A stretch of DNA of 11,172 nt from Candidatus Poribacteria bacterium (lineage in GTDB: Bacteria > Poribacteria > WGA-4E > WGA-3G): contig VXXH01000092.1 of the NCBI GenBank assembly GCA_009835515.1, positions 1 through 11,172 of the forward strand, given 5' to 3'. Below, piece by piece: positions 1 through 7,471 of this stretch. Each line of letters opens with the position of its first letter. The stretch's first letter is position 1. The position numbers and the translations under genes were made by a program. Under the pieces are notes generated by a model. The model was not told the origin of the DNA and made no database searches. It saw only the letters and a program-made list of their open reading frames with translations.

Positions 1-26
1 CCTGTATATCGGCTTTATATGTATAA

Positions 27-55
27 ATTCTAACACAAACCTGCTCGATTGTCAA
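27..55 (-). promoter_or_regulatory. Strong sigma70-type promoter reading left out of the window
   Basis: On the reverse strand there is a perfect -35 box TTGACA (bases 50-55) and a -10 box TAGAAT (27-32), separated by exactly 17 bp. A TG one base before the -10 gives an extended -10. The predicted start site is near base 20, so the transcript leaves the window and the gene it serves is not visible. It is divergent from the PhoX-family gene on the other strand. Confidence 0.7.
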
Positions 56-220
56 GAATCCTTTCTATCAGCCCAAAGCCATTCAGCTTCCGCGTCTTCC
101 GCGCGCTCCGCGATTTGCGGCATACTCGCCCAAATGCAACGTGCATTCTGACAGTTGCCCTGATTCAGACAACAAAATAATTGAATGACCCTGCTATCGT
201 CCATCGTTTGTAAGAAACCT
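56..220. other. Non-coding spacer between divergent promoters
   Basis: Bases 1-340 contain no credible gene. Apart from the two promoters and the 9-bp repeats listed separately, this stretch holds only weak dyads: ATGCA-acg-TGCAT around 133-145, GCAAC/GTTGC arms around 135-157, and TCTGA/TCAGA arms around 147-170. None is strong enough to call an operator. No Pho-box-like pair of direct repeats was seen, although the next gene is a PhoX-family protein. Confidence 0.5.
87..113. repeat. Three 9-bp near-repeats (CTTCCGCGN type)
   Basis: Three consecutive 9-bp units lie end to end: CTTCCGCGT (87-95), CTTCCGCGC (96-104) and GCTCCGCGA (105-113). They form a GC-rich island in an otherwise AT-rich spacer. 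The wording resembles the short 'CTCTGCGTCTCTGCG'-style intergenic repeats dispersed in several environmental phyla. That likeness is from memory, and only one cluster is present in this window. Confidence 0.45.
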
Positions 221-249
221 TTGAAAAAATATCAAAAGTATTGTAAAAT
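221..249 (+). promoter_or_regulatory. Promoter of the PhoX-family gene
   Basis: The -35 box TTGAAA (221-226) and -10 box TAAAAT (244-249) are separated by 17 bp. The predicted start near 256 leaves a leader of about 85 nt before the ATG at 341. A second, weaker pair, TTGTAA (241-246) and TATAGA (265-270) with an 18-bp spacer, overlaps it and could act as an alternative start. Confidence 0.6.
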
Positions 250-340
250 ATTAAGGCTACACTTTATAGATGAAAAATACGTCACATTTACAACATAGGA
301 TTCTGGTGCTCTCTTTAACTTTCGCTTGGTGAGGAACTTT

Positions 341-1840
341 ATGAAAAATAAAATATCACGACGGCAGTTTCTACGTTCCGGCGCGCTTGCGACCGCATCC
401 GCAGCAGTCAGTCTCGGATTTTTAGGGTGTAGCCAAACCCTGATTCAAAAAGTACCGGGCTTTAGACCTGAACCCCCCTTCCAGTTTTTGCCGAGTGCAA
501 ACCGACTTCTTGACCTTCCGGCAGGGTTCACCGCACACGCTTTTTCGCGAACAGGTGAAACCATGGATGATGGGCTTTGGGTGCCGGGCGGACACGATGG
601 TATGGCGGCTTTCCCGGGGCCTAACGGCAAAACGATCCTCGTCCGCAATCACGAATTGACCGCTACTGCTAAAAACGTCGGACCTTTTGGATGGAATAAC
701 GAGAAGATTGAACGCGCCGCGATTGACAAATTCTACGACGCTGGATCAGGCGAATTACCCTGTCTCGGCGGGACAACGACACTCGTCTATGATACGCGCA
801 CGAAGACGCTGGAGAAACACTTCTTAAGTCTGATAGGGACGATCCGGAATTGCGCCGGTGGGCTAACCCCTTGGAACACATGGATCACCTGTGAAGAGAC
901 TATGCAGAAATCTGAAAAAGAAAACACTTACGAAGCAAACCATGGGTATAATTTTGAAGTTCCTGCTTCTGCCGACATAGGATTAGCTGACCCAATCCCG
1001 TTGAAAGCGATGGGACGCTTCAATCACGAGGCAGTCGCCGTTGATCCGAAAACAGGAATCGTCTACGAAACCGAAGACAGAGGAGATAGTTTAATTTACC
1101 GGTTTATTCCTGACCAACCGGGAGAACTCGCTGCAGGCGGCAAGCTGCAAGCACTGAAAATTCGAGACCTCAAAGCGGCAGATACCCGAAATTGGCGAAG
1201 TCGAAACCAAAAGATTTTTTGGTGGACGTATAATCCGGTGCCCGTCGGAGAAACACTTGCTGTTGAATGGGTGGATATTGAAAATGTAGAATCGCCGTCC
1301 GATGACCTCCGCTACCAAGGGGCTGATAGTAAAGATGCTGCAAAGTTTGCACGCGGTGAAGGGATATGGTATGGCGACAATCAAGGGACGGGAGAGTTCT
1401 ATATCGCCTGCACGAATGGCGGTATTGAATACAAAGGGCAAATCTGGAGATATATACCGAGTCCTTATGAAGGCACAAGCCGCGAGGCACAAGAACCGGG
1501 GACTCTTGAACTCTTCATTGAACCGAATGACGTCAATCTCATGGAGAATGCCGATAACCTGACAGTTACACCTTGGGGCGATTTAATCATCTGTGAAGAC
1601 GGTCCCAATGAGGAGTTCCTCATCGGCGTAACACCTGAAGGAAATATCTACCGATTCGCTCGAAATGCCGGTAATCTGTCTGAGCTTGCGGGTGCGACGT
1701 TCTCACCGGATGGCACAACGCTTTTTGTAAACATTCAGAGTCCTGGAATTACGTTGGCGATCACTGGTCCTTGGGACCAAATTCGGCAGCGTTCTGAGAC
1801 CCTATGGCAGAAACCTAATAATCAAGTTTCCACTGCTTAA
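341..1840 (+). CDS. PhoX/DUF839-family protein with Tat signal (putative exported phosphatase)
   Basis: The start is taken as ATG 341 because GAGGA (331-335) lies 5 nt upstream; a TTG at 326 would only add five residues. The 499-residue product opens with a Tat signal: S-R-R-Q-F-L around R7R8, then an alanine-rich hydrophobic stretch ending in FLGC. Cys30 could be a lipidation site, but the box is imperfect. PhoX-family blocks appear in order: NCAGG with Cys171, TPWNTW (176-181) followed by CEE (184-186), RFNHEA (226-231), YETED (242-246), RGEG (338-341), a DNLTVTPWGD-type block near 405-414, and FSPDGTTLFVN near 454-464. In characterised PhoX phosphatases, a cysteine of the first block and the R-x-E residues of the fourth contribute to the Fe/Ca active site; both are kept here. 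Likely role: periplasmic or surface phosphoester hydrolysis. Substrate is unproven, as many DUF839 proteins are uncharacterised. It is probably monocistronic, flanked by its own promoter and terminator. Confidence 0.88.
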   Translation: MKNKISRRQFLRSGALATASAAVSLGFLGCSQTLIQKVPGFRPEPPFQFLPSANRLLDLPAGFTAHAFSRTGETMDDGLWVPGGHDGMAAFPGPNGKTILVRNHELTATAKNVGPFGWNNEKIERAAIDKFYDAGSGELPCLGGTTTLVYDTRTKTLEKHFLSLIGTIRNCAGGLTPWNTWITCEETMQKSEKENTYEANHGYNFEVPASADIGLADPIPLKAMGRFNHEAVAVDPKTGIVYETEDRGDSLIYRFIPDQPGELAAGGKLQALKIRDLKAADTRNWRSRNQKIFWWTYNPVPVGETLAVEWVDIENVESPSDDLRYQGADSKDAAKFARGEGIWYGDNQGTGEFYIACTNGGIEYKGQIWRYIPSPYEGTSREAQEPGTLELFIEPNDVNLMENADNLTVTPWGDLIICEDGPNEEFLIGVTPEGNIYRFARNAGNLSELAGATFSPDGTTLFVNIQSPGITLAITGPWDQIRQRSETLWQKPNNQVSTA

Positions 1841-1857
1841 AACCGTCCAAATACAAG

Positions 1858-1907
1858 CGAAACCCAACACCTTCTCACACCGACAACGTTTGAGGCGTTG
1901 GGTTTCG
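1858..1907 (+). terminator. Hairpin terminator after the PhoX-family gene
   Basis: The left arm at 1858-1872 (CGAAACCCAACACCT) pairs with 1893-1907 (AGGCGTTGGGTTTCG) over 15 positions with one A-C mismatch, leaving a loop of about 20 nt. The sequence TTGTACTTTT follows at once, giving a short U-tract. The stem starts 17 nt after the stop codon. The arms also carry the GTTGGGTTTCG wording of a spacer palindrome I associate with dispersed repeats, so a repeat may have been adopted as terminator. Confidence 0.7.
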
Positions 1908-1938
1908 TTGTACTTTTGACAAAATATTTACACACCCC

Positions 1939-1967
1939 TTGATTTCCTTTAGCAAACATGGTATTAT
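1939..1967 (+). promoter_or_regulatory. Extended -10 promoter of the DNA methyltransferase gene
   Basis: The -35 box TTGATT (1939-1944) and -10 box TATTAT (1962-1967) are separated by 17 bp, and TG at 1959-1960 forms an extended -10. The start is expected near 1974, giving a leader of about 45 nt to ATG 2020. It lies just downstream of the terminator hairpin, so the methyltransferase appears to be transcribed on its own. Confidence 0.72.
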
Positions 1968-2019
1968 GTGAACAAACCTTCACGTTTATATCTTGACGCG
2001 CTTAAGGGTAGATGCTTTG

Positions 2020-2847
2020 ATGACAGCAATAAAAACAGACCTTTATCTCGGGGACTGCTTAGAGGTACTCTCCAATTTTGATGACGATTCATTCGACCTG
2101 ATTATGACATCTCCGCCGTATGCGGACCGTCGATCCAAAACGTATGGCGGAACGAGTCCGGATGAATACGTCAATTGGTTTCTGCCCCGAGCTGAAGCGT
2201 TTTTAAGAGTTCTCAAGCCTTCTGGTACGTTCATTCTGAATATAAAAGAGAAAGCCATTAACGGAGAACGGCATACTTATGTTATTGAGTTGATACTTGA
2301 GATGAAAAGGCAGGGGTGGCTGTGGACGGAAGAATTTGTCTGGCACAAGAAAAACGCCTATCCGGGCAAGTGGCCAAACCGATTCAGGGATGCTTGGGAG
2401 AGATGTTTGCAGTTTAATAAAAGCAGAAAGTTCAATATGTACCAAGAGTCAGTTATGGTGCCGATGGGGGATTGGGCGGAGAAGCGATTAAAGAAACTCA
2501 GCGAGACAGATCAGATTCGGGATACGTCGAAAGTCGGAAGCGGATTTGGGAAGAACGTATCAAATTGGTTAGACCGAAAGATGGCGTATCCGACGAATGT
2601 TTTGCACTTAGCAACGGAAACTGGAAATCGGAAACATAGTGCCGTTTTTCCCAAGACGTTACCAGAATGGTTTATCAAACTATTTAGCAAAGAAGATGAT
2701 TGGGTGCTTGATCCGTTTGCAGGTTCGGGTACGACGTGTCAGGTTGCTCAGAAGTTGTTAAGAAATTCCGCCGGTATTGAAATTTTGCCCCAGTATTATC
2801 AAGTGGCAGAAAGGAATATTCAGCAGAACTCACATCTTGAAAACTAA
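2020..2847 (+). CDS. Site-specific DNA methyltransferase, beta class (N4-cytosine type likely), orphan
   Basis: The start is set at ATG 2020 with AAGGG (2004-2008) 11 nt upstream; in-frame TTG codons at 1993 and 2017 are alternatives. The 275-residue product has the catalytic motif TSPPY at 30-34 near the N terminus and the SAM-binding motif DPFAGSGTT at 231-239 near the C terminus, followed by GIEI (252-255). Catalytic motif before SAM motif is the beta-class order, and S/T-SPPY is typical of N4-cytosine enzymes, though N6-adenine activity cannot be excluded. The block between about residues 100 and 205 should hold the target-recognition region, and KHSAVFP (205-211) is a usual family element. 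The enzyme should add methyl groups to a short DNA target. No restriction endonuclease, specificity subunit or Vsr gene is adjacent, so it looks like a solitary methylase. It has its own promoter and converges on the VWA gene, 84 nt away. Confidence 0.9.
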   Translation: MTAIKTDLYLGDCLEVLSNFDDDSFDLIMTSPPYADRRSKTYGGTSPDEYVNWFLPRAEAFLRVLKPSGTFILNIKEKAINGERHTYVIELILEMKRQGWLWTEEFVWHKKNAYPGKWPNRFRDAWERCLQFNKSRKFNMYQESVMVPMGDWAEKRLKKLSETDQIRDTSKVGSGFGKNVSNWLDRKMAYPTNVLHLATETGNRKHSAVFPKTLPEWFIKLFSKEDDWVLDPFAGSGTTCQVAQKLLRNSAGIEILPQYYQVAERNIQQNSHLEN

Positions 2848-2864
2848 TTTCATACACAATTCAG

Positions 2865-2883
2865 TTCAACCCAACCTACACCT
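2865..2883. repeat. Fragment of a CAACCCAAC-type spacer repeat
   Basis: TTCAACCCAACCTACACCT lies in the 84-nt gap between the convergent methyltransferase and VWA genes. The core CAACCCAAC (2867-2875) closely matches AACCCAAC in the left arm of the hairpin at 1858-1907, on the other side of the methyltransferase. Here there is no partner arm, so no hairpin or terminator forms. I saw no intrinsic terminator for either gene in this gap. Confidence 0.4.
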
Positions 2884-2931
2884 CAATAATTCAACTCTTC
2901 TAATAAATCTATACATATTGACCGCACAGTA

Positions 2932-5655
2932 TCAGCGAGCGCGCCTCTTAGCAGCCAATAATCGGGTCATTGATGCTTCTGTTGGCTCGACAGAGACCGT
3001 GTTTCCTGTAACGCGTTCGGGTGAAGGCGCAGTGTCTACCTGTCCACCTACCGATTTGTCTGCAGGCTGTCCGCGCAATCGTCCGAGAAACTCAGCGATA
3101 TGCCTATTTGCTATGCTGTAACGCCGGAGAATCATCTCCAATACAAAGAAAAGCGCGGCGGCAATTAGCAACGCATGTGCAAGTGAAATCTGCTTCTCAA
3201 TGGGTATCCCGGCGGGTGATGCTATCTGGGTCGGTGTGGGTTCGTAAGTGCCACCAGTCTCCGATGCCAGCGTTTTTAATAAGTCAGTATTGACCTCGAA
3301 TTCAGCGTATTCTGATGGATAAGGGAGTATCAAGGGTTTGGTGCGTTTGGAACCATCACCTTCACGCTGTGCAGTGACGATGTAAGATCCGCTGTCATGT
3401 ATCTGAAATGTGCCGTTGTGGCGCGTCAACGTCATCTGTTGCATTTCAATGGCTTCGCTTGTTCCACTCGGACCAGCAGCGCGGACCTCGTAAGCGACTT
3501 GTGACGGTGTTCGTGTATCAATGCTGACTTCCGCGGCACCGTGGCGGAGCGATACAGTGAGATCAAAGTCGGCATCTGCATCCGCCACAGGAAGCACCCA
3601 ATTGACAGACTGCCCCCAAAATTTTCCGAAATTGCGCCACGGAATCCACTCTTTTGCCCATGCTTTAACGTCCGATGTCCAGGCAACCGCTTTTCCTAAC
3701 CCGATATTCCACCCTGCCAGAACGGGTTCATCTTTATGTGAACGGATGAAAACCTGGGCGGTATCTTTCCCTGCCGTCGCAACGTAGCCGTGAAGTTCTG
3801 GCGGCGTGCCGATCCCCTCCACAATGGATTCACTCGGAACATTAATAACAGGTTGAAAAGGTTCTTGAACGATGTAACGCTGCGTTTCTCGGACGGCTTC
3901 CGTTAAAACTTTTGGCAGCTCCTGAACATTTTTAACGCGGACTACATTCTCTGTAAGCTGCGTGAGAAGCTCTACGTTTGCATCGCCGATCGCAATCGCC
4001 GTGATACTGATACGCGCTTTGGCAATTTGTTCTGCTAACTTCAAAAAATCGGATTTCGTATCATCAGATTTACCGTCCGATAAGAGAACGATGTGCTTCC
4101 GTTTCGCATCGTCTGCTTCAAGTATTTCGGAGGCTTTGTCAATCGCCTCCATCATCAGCGTTGTTCCGCCTGTCGGCTTAAGCCTGCCAACGGCTTGAAG
4201 TAGCACAGGACGATCAGATGTGAGATATGAGACGATGTGAGCATCTTTGCCCGCGCTAAAACTGATGACTCCGGCGATGTCATCCTCTTCAAGATTATCA
4301 ATACCCGCACTGATCCCTGCAATAGCGAGATCAATTTTACGTCGTTGTCCACCGACATAATTTGCCATGCTCCCCGACGTATCTAATACAAAAAGAATCG
4401 CGACAGTATCCTTCTGTTCGCGTGGTGTCATTTTTACAGGAAGTACACGTTCCAATGCAGTATCGGTATAACCCCCGGGTCCGTAGGCGTGTCCGCCGCC
4501 GATAACGATTAACCCGTGTCCGAGGTCACGGACATAATTTTCGATGCTTTGCAGATGCTCCAATGAGAGGACATCCACGGAAACGTTACTCAGAATGAGG
4601 ACATCGCTGCGCTTGAGTTCAATGAGATCGGTCGGCATTTCCATGGGTGCCCTAACTTCCACGTCAAAACCGTTCTCCTGAAGGACAGTTTTCAGGTGCG
4701 TAACCTGTGTGGGATCCTCATCTACATATAAGATGTGCGGTTTACCCTGAATTTTTACAACGCCATATCCTTGATTATTCTCAAGGATTTCGTCGCGGAC
4801 ATCCAGTTTTAGTTCATATCTATGGTTTCTCTCTTCGGAAACTGGTGGCACCGGCAAAGAAAGAGAATGTGTTCCATTCGGCAAAGTCCACTCAAATGTA
4901 TCAATCAATGCACCTTCGTGATAGAGAGTAGCGGGTACCTTTGGGAGGTTCCCATCGGTTTCAATTATGGCGCGCATCTCAAAACGCTGCCCTTTGTGGA
5001 CTTGGGTGGGTACCTGAAGCTGCACCACCCGAACTGCGTCTTTAAGCGTGTTAAGCGGTATTGCTGCTATCTCAACATTACTCGCCGAAAGTAACGGTAG
5101 ATAATCCTCCAAGCGTGTACCACCAGCATTATGAATCCCATCGCTAAACAATACTATCCGCCGATGATAATCGTCTGGCAGCGATGCGATTGCGTGCTTA
5201 AGTGCGGTGAGAATATCGGTACCATCGCGTCTAATTGCCTGCTCCGCGAGTGATGCCAGCAGTGCTGCAGACATACTTTCCAAGGGTTGATTTTGTTTCT
5301 GTCGAATACCTGTAAGGACAGAAGTTTCCTTCCCAAAACCGATGATGCCGAACAGATCGGTAGGCTTCAATTTTGCGACAGCGGCGTTGATCTGTTTGAC
5401 TGTTTCTTCGCGCTGGATAGGTTGAACGCTTTCGGAGGTGTCAATTAGAAATACGACTGCAAGTCGCTGTTCTTTGTGCGTCCGGTGCAGGCTCGCTAAC
5501 GCGAGGATTGCGCATAGCAGCGCGGCACCTCTGAAGAAGAAAGTTACGTTTTTTCGCCACTGTGTCGTACCGCGGTGTGCCTGTCGTTGCACAAAGATTA
5601 ACACAGGAATCGCAATAAGTAGGATTAAGAAGAAAGGCGTTCGGAAATCAAACAT
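2932..5655 (-). CDS. Large membrane protein with two VWA domains around a glutamine-amidotransferase-like domain
   Basis: This 907-residue protein starts at ATG 5655 with no clear Shine-Dalgarno site. Two N-terminal membrane segments (about 7-22 and 38-55) recall BatA-type proteins. The first von Willebrand A domain has a complete metal site: D72-T-S-E-S76, T146 and D172. A beta-sandwich-like stretch of about 205-300 follows. Residues 307-400 look like the amidotransferase-like fold seen in such proteins (LYVDEDP near 309, LIVIGGGHAYGPGGY near 382-396) with no catalytic Cys at the expected place. The second VWA domain again has a full site: D425-T-S-G-S429, T498 and D527. A further extracytoplasmic region, one membrane helix (about 824-844) and a polar 60-residue tail complete it. 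Likely role: a surface or periplasmic metal-dependent adhesion or assembly protein; partner unknown. It lies downstream of the DUF4838 gene on the same strand and could be co-transcribed by read-through. No MoxR ATPase gene is in view. Confidence 0.85.
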   Translation of the reverse strand: MFDFRTPFFLILLIAIPVLIFVQRQAHRGTTQWRKNVTFFFRGAALLCAILALASLHRTHKEQRLAVVFLIDTSESVQPIQREETVKQINAAVAKLKPTDLFGIIGFGKETSVLTGIRQKQNQPLESMSAALLASLAEQAIRRDGTDILTALKHAIASLPDDYHRRIVLFSDGIHNAGGTRLEDYLPLLSASNVEIAAIPLNTLKDAVRVVQLQVPTQVHKGQRFEMRAIIETDGNLPKVPATLYHEGALIDTFEWTLPNGTHSLSLPVPPVSEERNHRYELKLDVRDEILENNQGYGVVKIQGKPHILYVDEDPTQVTHLKTVLQENGFDVEVRAPMEMPTDLIELKRSDVLILSNVSVDVLSLEHLQSIENYVRDLGHGLIVIGGGHAYGPGGYTDTALERVLPVKMTPREQKDTVAILFVLDTSGSMANYVGGQRRKIDLAIAGISAGIDNLEEDDIAGVISFSAGKDAHIVSYLTSDRPVLLQAVGRLKPTGGTTLMMEAIDKASEILEADDAKRKHIVLLSDGKSDDTKSDFLKLAEQIAKARISITAIAIGDANVELLTQLTENVVRVKNVQELPKVLTEAVRETQRYIVQEPFQPVINVPSESIVEGIGTPPELHGYVATAGKDTAQVFIRSHKDEPVLAGWNIGLGKAVAWTSDVKAWAKEWIPWRNFGKFWGQSVNWVLPVADADADFDLTVSLRHGAAEVSIDTRTPSQVAYEVRAAGPSGTSEAIEMQQMTLTRHNGTFQIHDSGSYIVTAQREGDGSKRTKPLILPYPSEYAEFEVNTDLLKTLASETGGTYEPTPTQIASPAGIPIEKQISLAHALLIAAALFFVLEMILRRYSIANRHIAEFLGRLRGQPADKSVGGQVDTAPSPERVTGNTVSVEPTEASMTRLLAAKRRAR

Positions 5656-5661
5656 TTTATT

Positions 5662-5730
5662 AGTTGTCAGTTGTCAGTTACAAGAGGTTCTCGGTTTATC
5701 AAACCCTTTTTTAACTGACTACTGAACACT
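5662..5730. repeat. Long imperfect palindrome with CAGTTGT short repeats
   Basis: The left arm (5662-5680) holds AGTTGTC followed by AGTTGTC, then AGTTA. It pairs with 5712-5730 at 16 of 19 positions. Inside, CAAGAGGTT pairs loosely with AACCCTTTTTT, and a small GGTTT-ATC-AAACC stem (5693-5705) lies near the tip, so nearly the whole 69 nt can fold. It fills the spacer between the DUF4838 and VWA genes. The CAGTTGT heptamers look like dispersed short-repeat palindromes of the MITE or REP kind. It may weaken read-through into the VWA gene. Confidence 0.65.
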
Positions 5731-5756
5731 GAAGACTCTTTAACCGATGAATGAGA

Positions 5757-7460
5757 CTATTGGTTGCGGAGTTCCTCAAAATAGGCTTCCGCTGCTTGCG
5801 TTTCTGCGGCGTGTGACATGTTATAACGTTCGCACAACGTGATATATTCATCAATCAGTGCCTGCCGTCTTTGGGATTCCATGTCGCCGCCTGCTACGAG
5901 CATCGCTTTGTAGGCAGGGATAGAAGTTTTTTCGACGCGCGCTTGGATTTCAGGCTTATCGGCAAGTGCTAACGCCTGCTGAAAATAGTCGAAAACAGTC
6001 TGTGCACTCTCCGAATCTAAGCCGACATCCTCGGGAGTCGGGAAACATCTCGGATGGAGACCTTTCGACTCAACATTATCGTGGAGAAAAGCAATATATT
6101 TAAGAATTGGCGGTGCTGCGGCTTCGTAGTGGAGCTTCACAAATTCGTTTAAAAGGGCATCAGCATCAAGATGTGGATCCCAAATAAGATGTGAGATGAG
6201 ATAATTCCGCAGATCAGAAAATTCGCCTGTTAACCCGTTACCGTTTGCCTGCATAAATACGCCTTTGGCGTTGTTGCGTAAGAAGTAGCGGACATTCGGA
6301 GCAATACTCCGCAGATTTGGGAAAGGTAAATCGTAAGAACGGAAATTAGTATTGTAATTCCAAATCCAGATGTCGTCACAGATTTTTCCCCATTCGTTGG
6401 TATCTTGGCAAAAGGCTCGGTTCTGCTCACAATCCGGGTTATCAATAGCATGCAGGGTACAACATTCAATACTACAGAGTTGAATTTGCACATTGTGCCG
6501 CGGCTTTATCGTCTGGGGTGGTTTGCGAGTATACCAATACGCCAGCGTGCCGACTTTGACGTGCGGGTGTGCTTTCTCGATGCGTTCTGCGACAGCATTG
6601 ACAAAAGTCAGCTGCGATCCCATCGGTGAATTTTCCGCTTCGTTAAGTGCCTCGCACGCTTCACAGCGACAGTATGCCGCCGTATCCGCTTGACTCACAC
6701 TGATATTGGTGGCTTCTGGTCGATCCATGAGTTGCTGAATTGCGGATTCCGCGGCGACCTCAATAACTTCGGGGTTCGTCACACATAGCTGCGGTCCACC
6801 GCCGTGGGTATTCGTATCGCGTTTCCCTTCTACGAGTGCGTAATACTCCGGATGGCTTTCGCCGTAAGTGCCGTAAGGCACTAACGCGTGGAACGAGTGG
6901 TTGATCAGCTGCTGTTGTGTTTTCCCACCGAGATTTTCAGCATCCGTGACGGTGTTGACTTTCCGTTTCGCCGCGAATGTCGGATCCTCTGAATTCTCTC
7001 GGTAATAACTCCAACGGAACGAAAACGGTGGGGAGTAGATATAACTGCCATACGGTATTTGCCGGGTAGATGCATCTGGGATATAGGTGTGATCGGCGGT
7101 TAAGAACCGGATACCGATCAATTCTTCAAGAAACTGATACACCGCGTAAAGGATACCGCGCGGTCTGCCGCCCTTGATCTGAATCTGGCTATCACTAACC
7201 GTGATTTCGATGTCTTCATCACCGAGCATAGATGACCCTTTGATTGTAATCCACCCGTTATTGGTATCGGTATTCTCATGGACGGTATCCAGCGGTAATG
7301 TTAATCGGGTTGCTTGGTTAAACCATTTTTGAAATTCTTCAGCGGCGTATTTTTCAGAGGCAGTAGCGTTATCAGAGACAGCAATGCGCCAATGTTGTCT
7401 TGCTGAGACCCTTAAACTGCCGCGAGTCGGGTAAAATTCGAGTGTTTTCTGGGTTGACAT
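5757..7460 (-). CDS. DUF4838-family protein with glycoside-hydrolase-like N-terminal domain
   Basis: The start at ATG 7460 is preceded by AAGGAG, 5 nt away. The 567-residue product shows no signal peptide or membrane segment and is predicted cytoplasmic. Residues about 22-128 resemble the non-catalytic N-terminal domain of hexosaminidases and alpha-glucuronidases: a YAAEEFQKWF helix near 38-47 and GRPRGILYAVYQFLEELIGIRFL near 98-120. The central part matches my memory of the DUF4838 family, including the cysteine cluster C264-R-C266-E-A-C269. More cysteines follow at 329, 333, 334, 344, 351 and 361, unusually many for one region, possibly for metal binding. The C terminus (about 430-567) is helical. 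Role: probably carbohydrate binding or hydrolysis; no catalytic acid pair can be named. It is the third gene of an apparent operon, 9 nt after the MFS stop, which points to action on an imported compound. Confidence 0.8.
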   Translation of the reverse strand: MSTQKTLEFYPTRGSLRVSARQHWRIAVSDNATASEKYAAEEFQKWFNQATRLTLPLDTVHENTDTNNGWITIKGSSMLGDEDIEITVSDSQIQIKGGRPRGILYAVYQFLEELIGIRFLTADHTYIPDASTRQIPYGSYIYSPPFSFRWSYYRENSEDPTFAAKRKVNTVTDAENLGGKTQQQLINHSFHALVPYGTYGESHPEYYALVEGKRDTNTHGGGPQLCVTNPEVIEVAAESAIQQLMDRPEATNISVSQADTAAYCRCEACEALNEAENSPMGSQLTFVNAVAERIEKAHPHVKVGTLAYWYTRKPPQTIKPRHNVQIQLCSIECCTLHAIDNPDCEQNRAFCQDTNEWGKICDDIWIWNYNTNFRSYDLPFPNLRSIAPNVRYFLRNNAKGVFMQANGNGLTGEFSDLRNYLISHLIWDPHLDADALLNEFVKLHYEAAAPPILKYIAFLHDNVESKGLHPRCFPTPEDVGLDSESAQTVFDYFQQALALADKPEIQARVEKTSIPAYKAMLVAGGDMESQRRQALIDEYITLCERYNMSHAAETQAAEAYFEELRNQ

Positions 7461-7465
7461 AATTG

Positions 7466-7471
7466 CTCCTT
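7466..7471 (-). promoter_or_regulatory. Shine-Dalgarno site overlapping the MFS stop codon
   Basis: On the reverse strand AAGGAG overlaps the TAA stop of the MFS gene (7470-7472) and lies 5 nt before the ATG of the DUF4838 gene. This arrangement is typical of translational coupling and supports co-expression of the two genes. Confidence 0.75.

Noticed and set aside
1091..1492. 133-codon open frame antisense to the PhoX-family gene
   Set aside because: It lies wholly inside a well-supported gene, has no Shine-Dalgarno site and its translation shows no family motif; it is a shadow frame.
2777..3121. 114-codon forward frame across the end of the methyltransferase and VWA genes
   Set aside because: It overlaps two real genes in other frames, has no ribosome site and yields a low-information protein.
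5693..5711. Intrinsic terminator on the forward strand (GGTTT-ATC-AAACC then T6)
   Set aside because: No forward gene lies upstream for it to terminate, and the short stem is explained as the tip of the larger palindrome.
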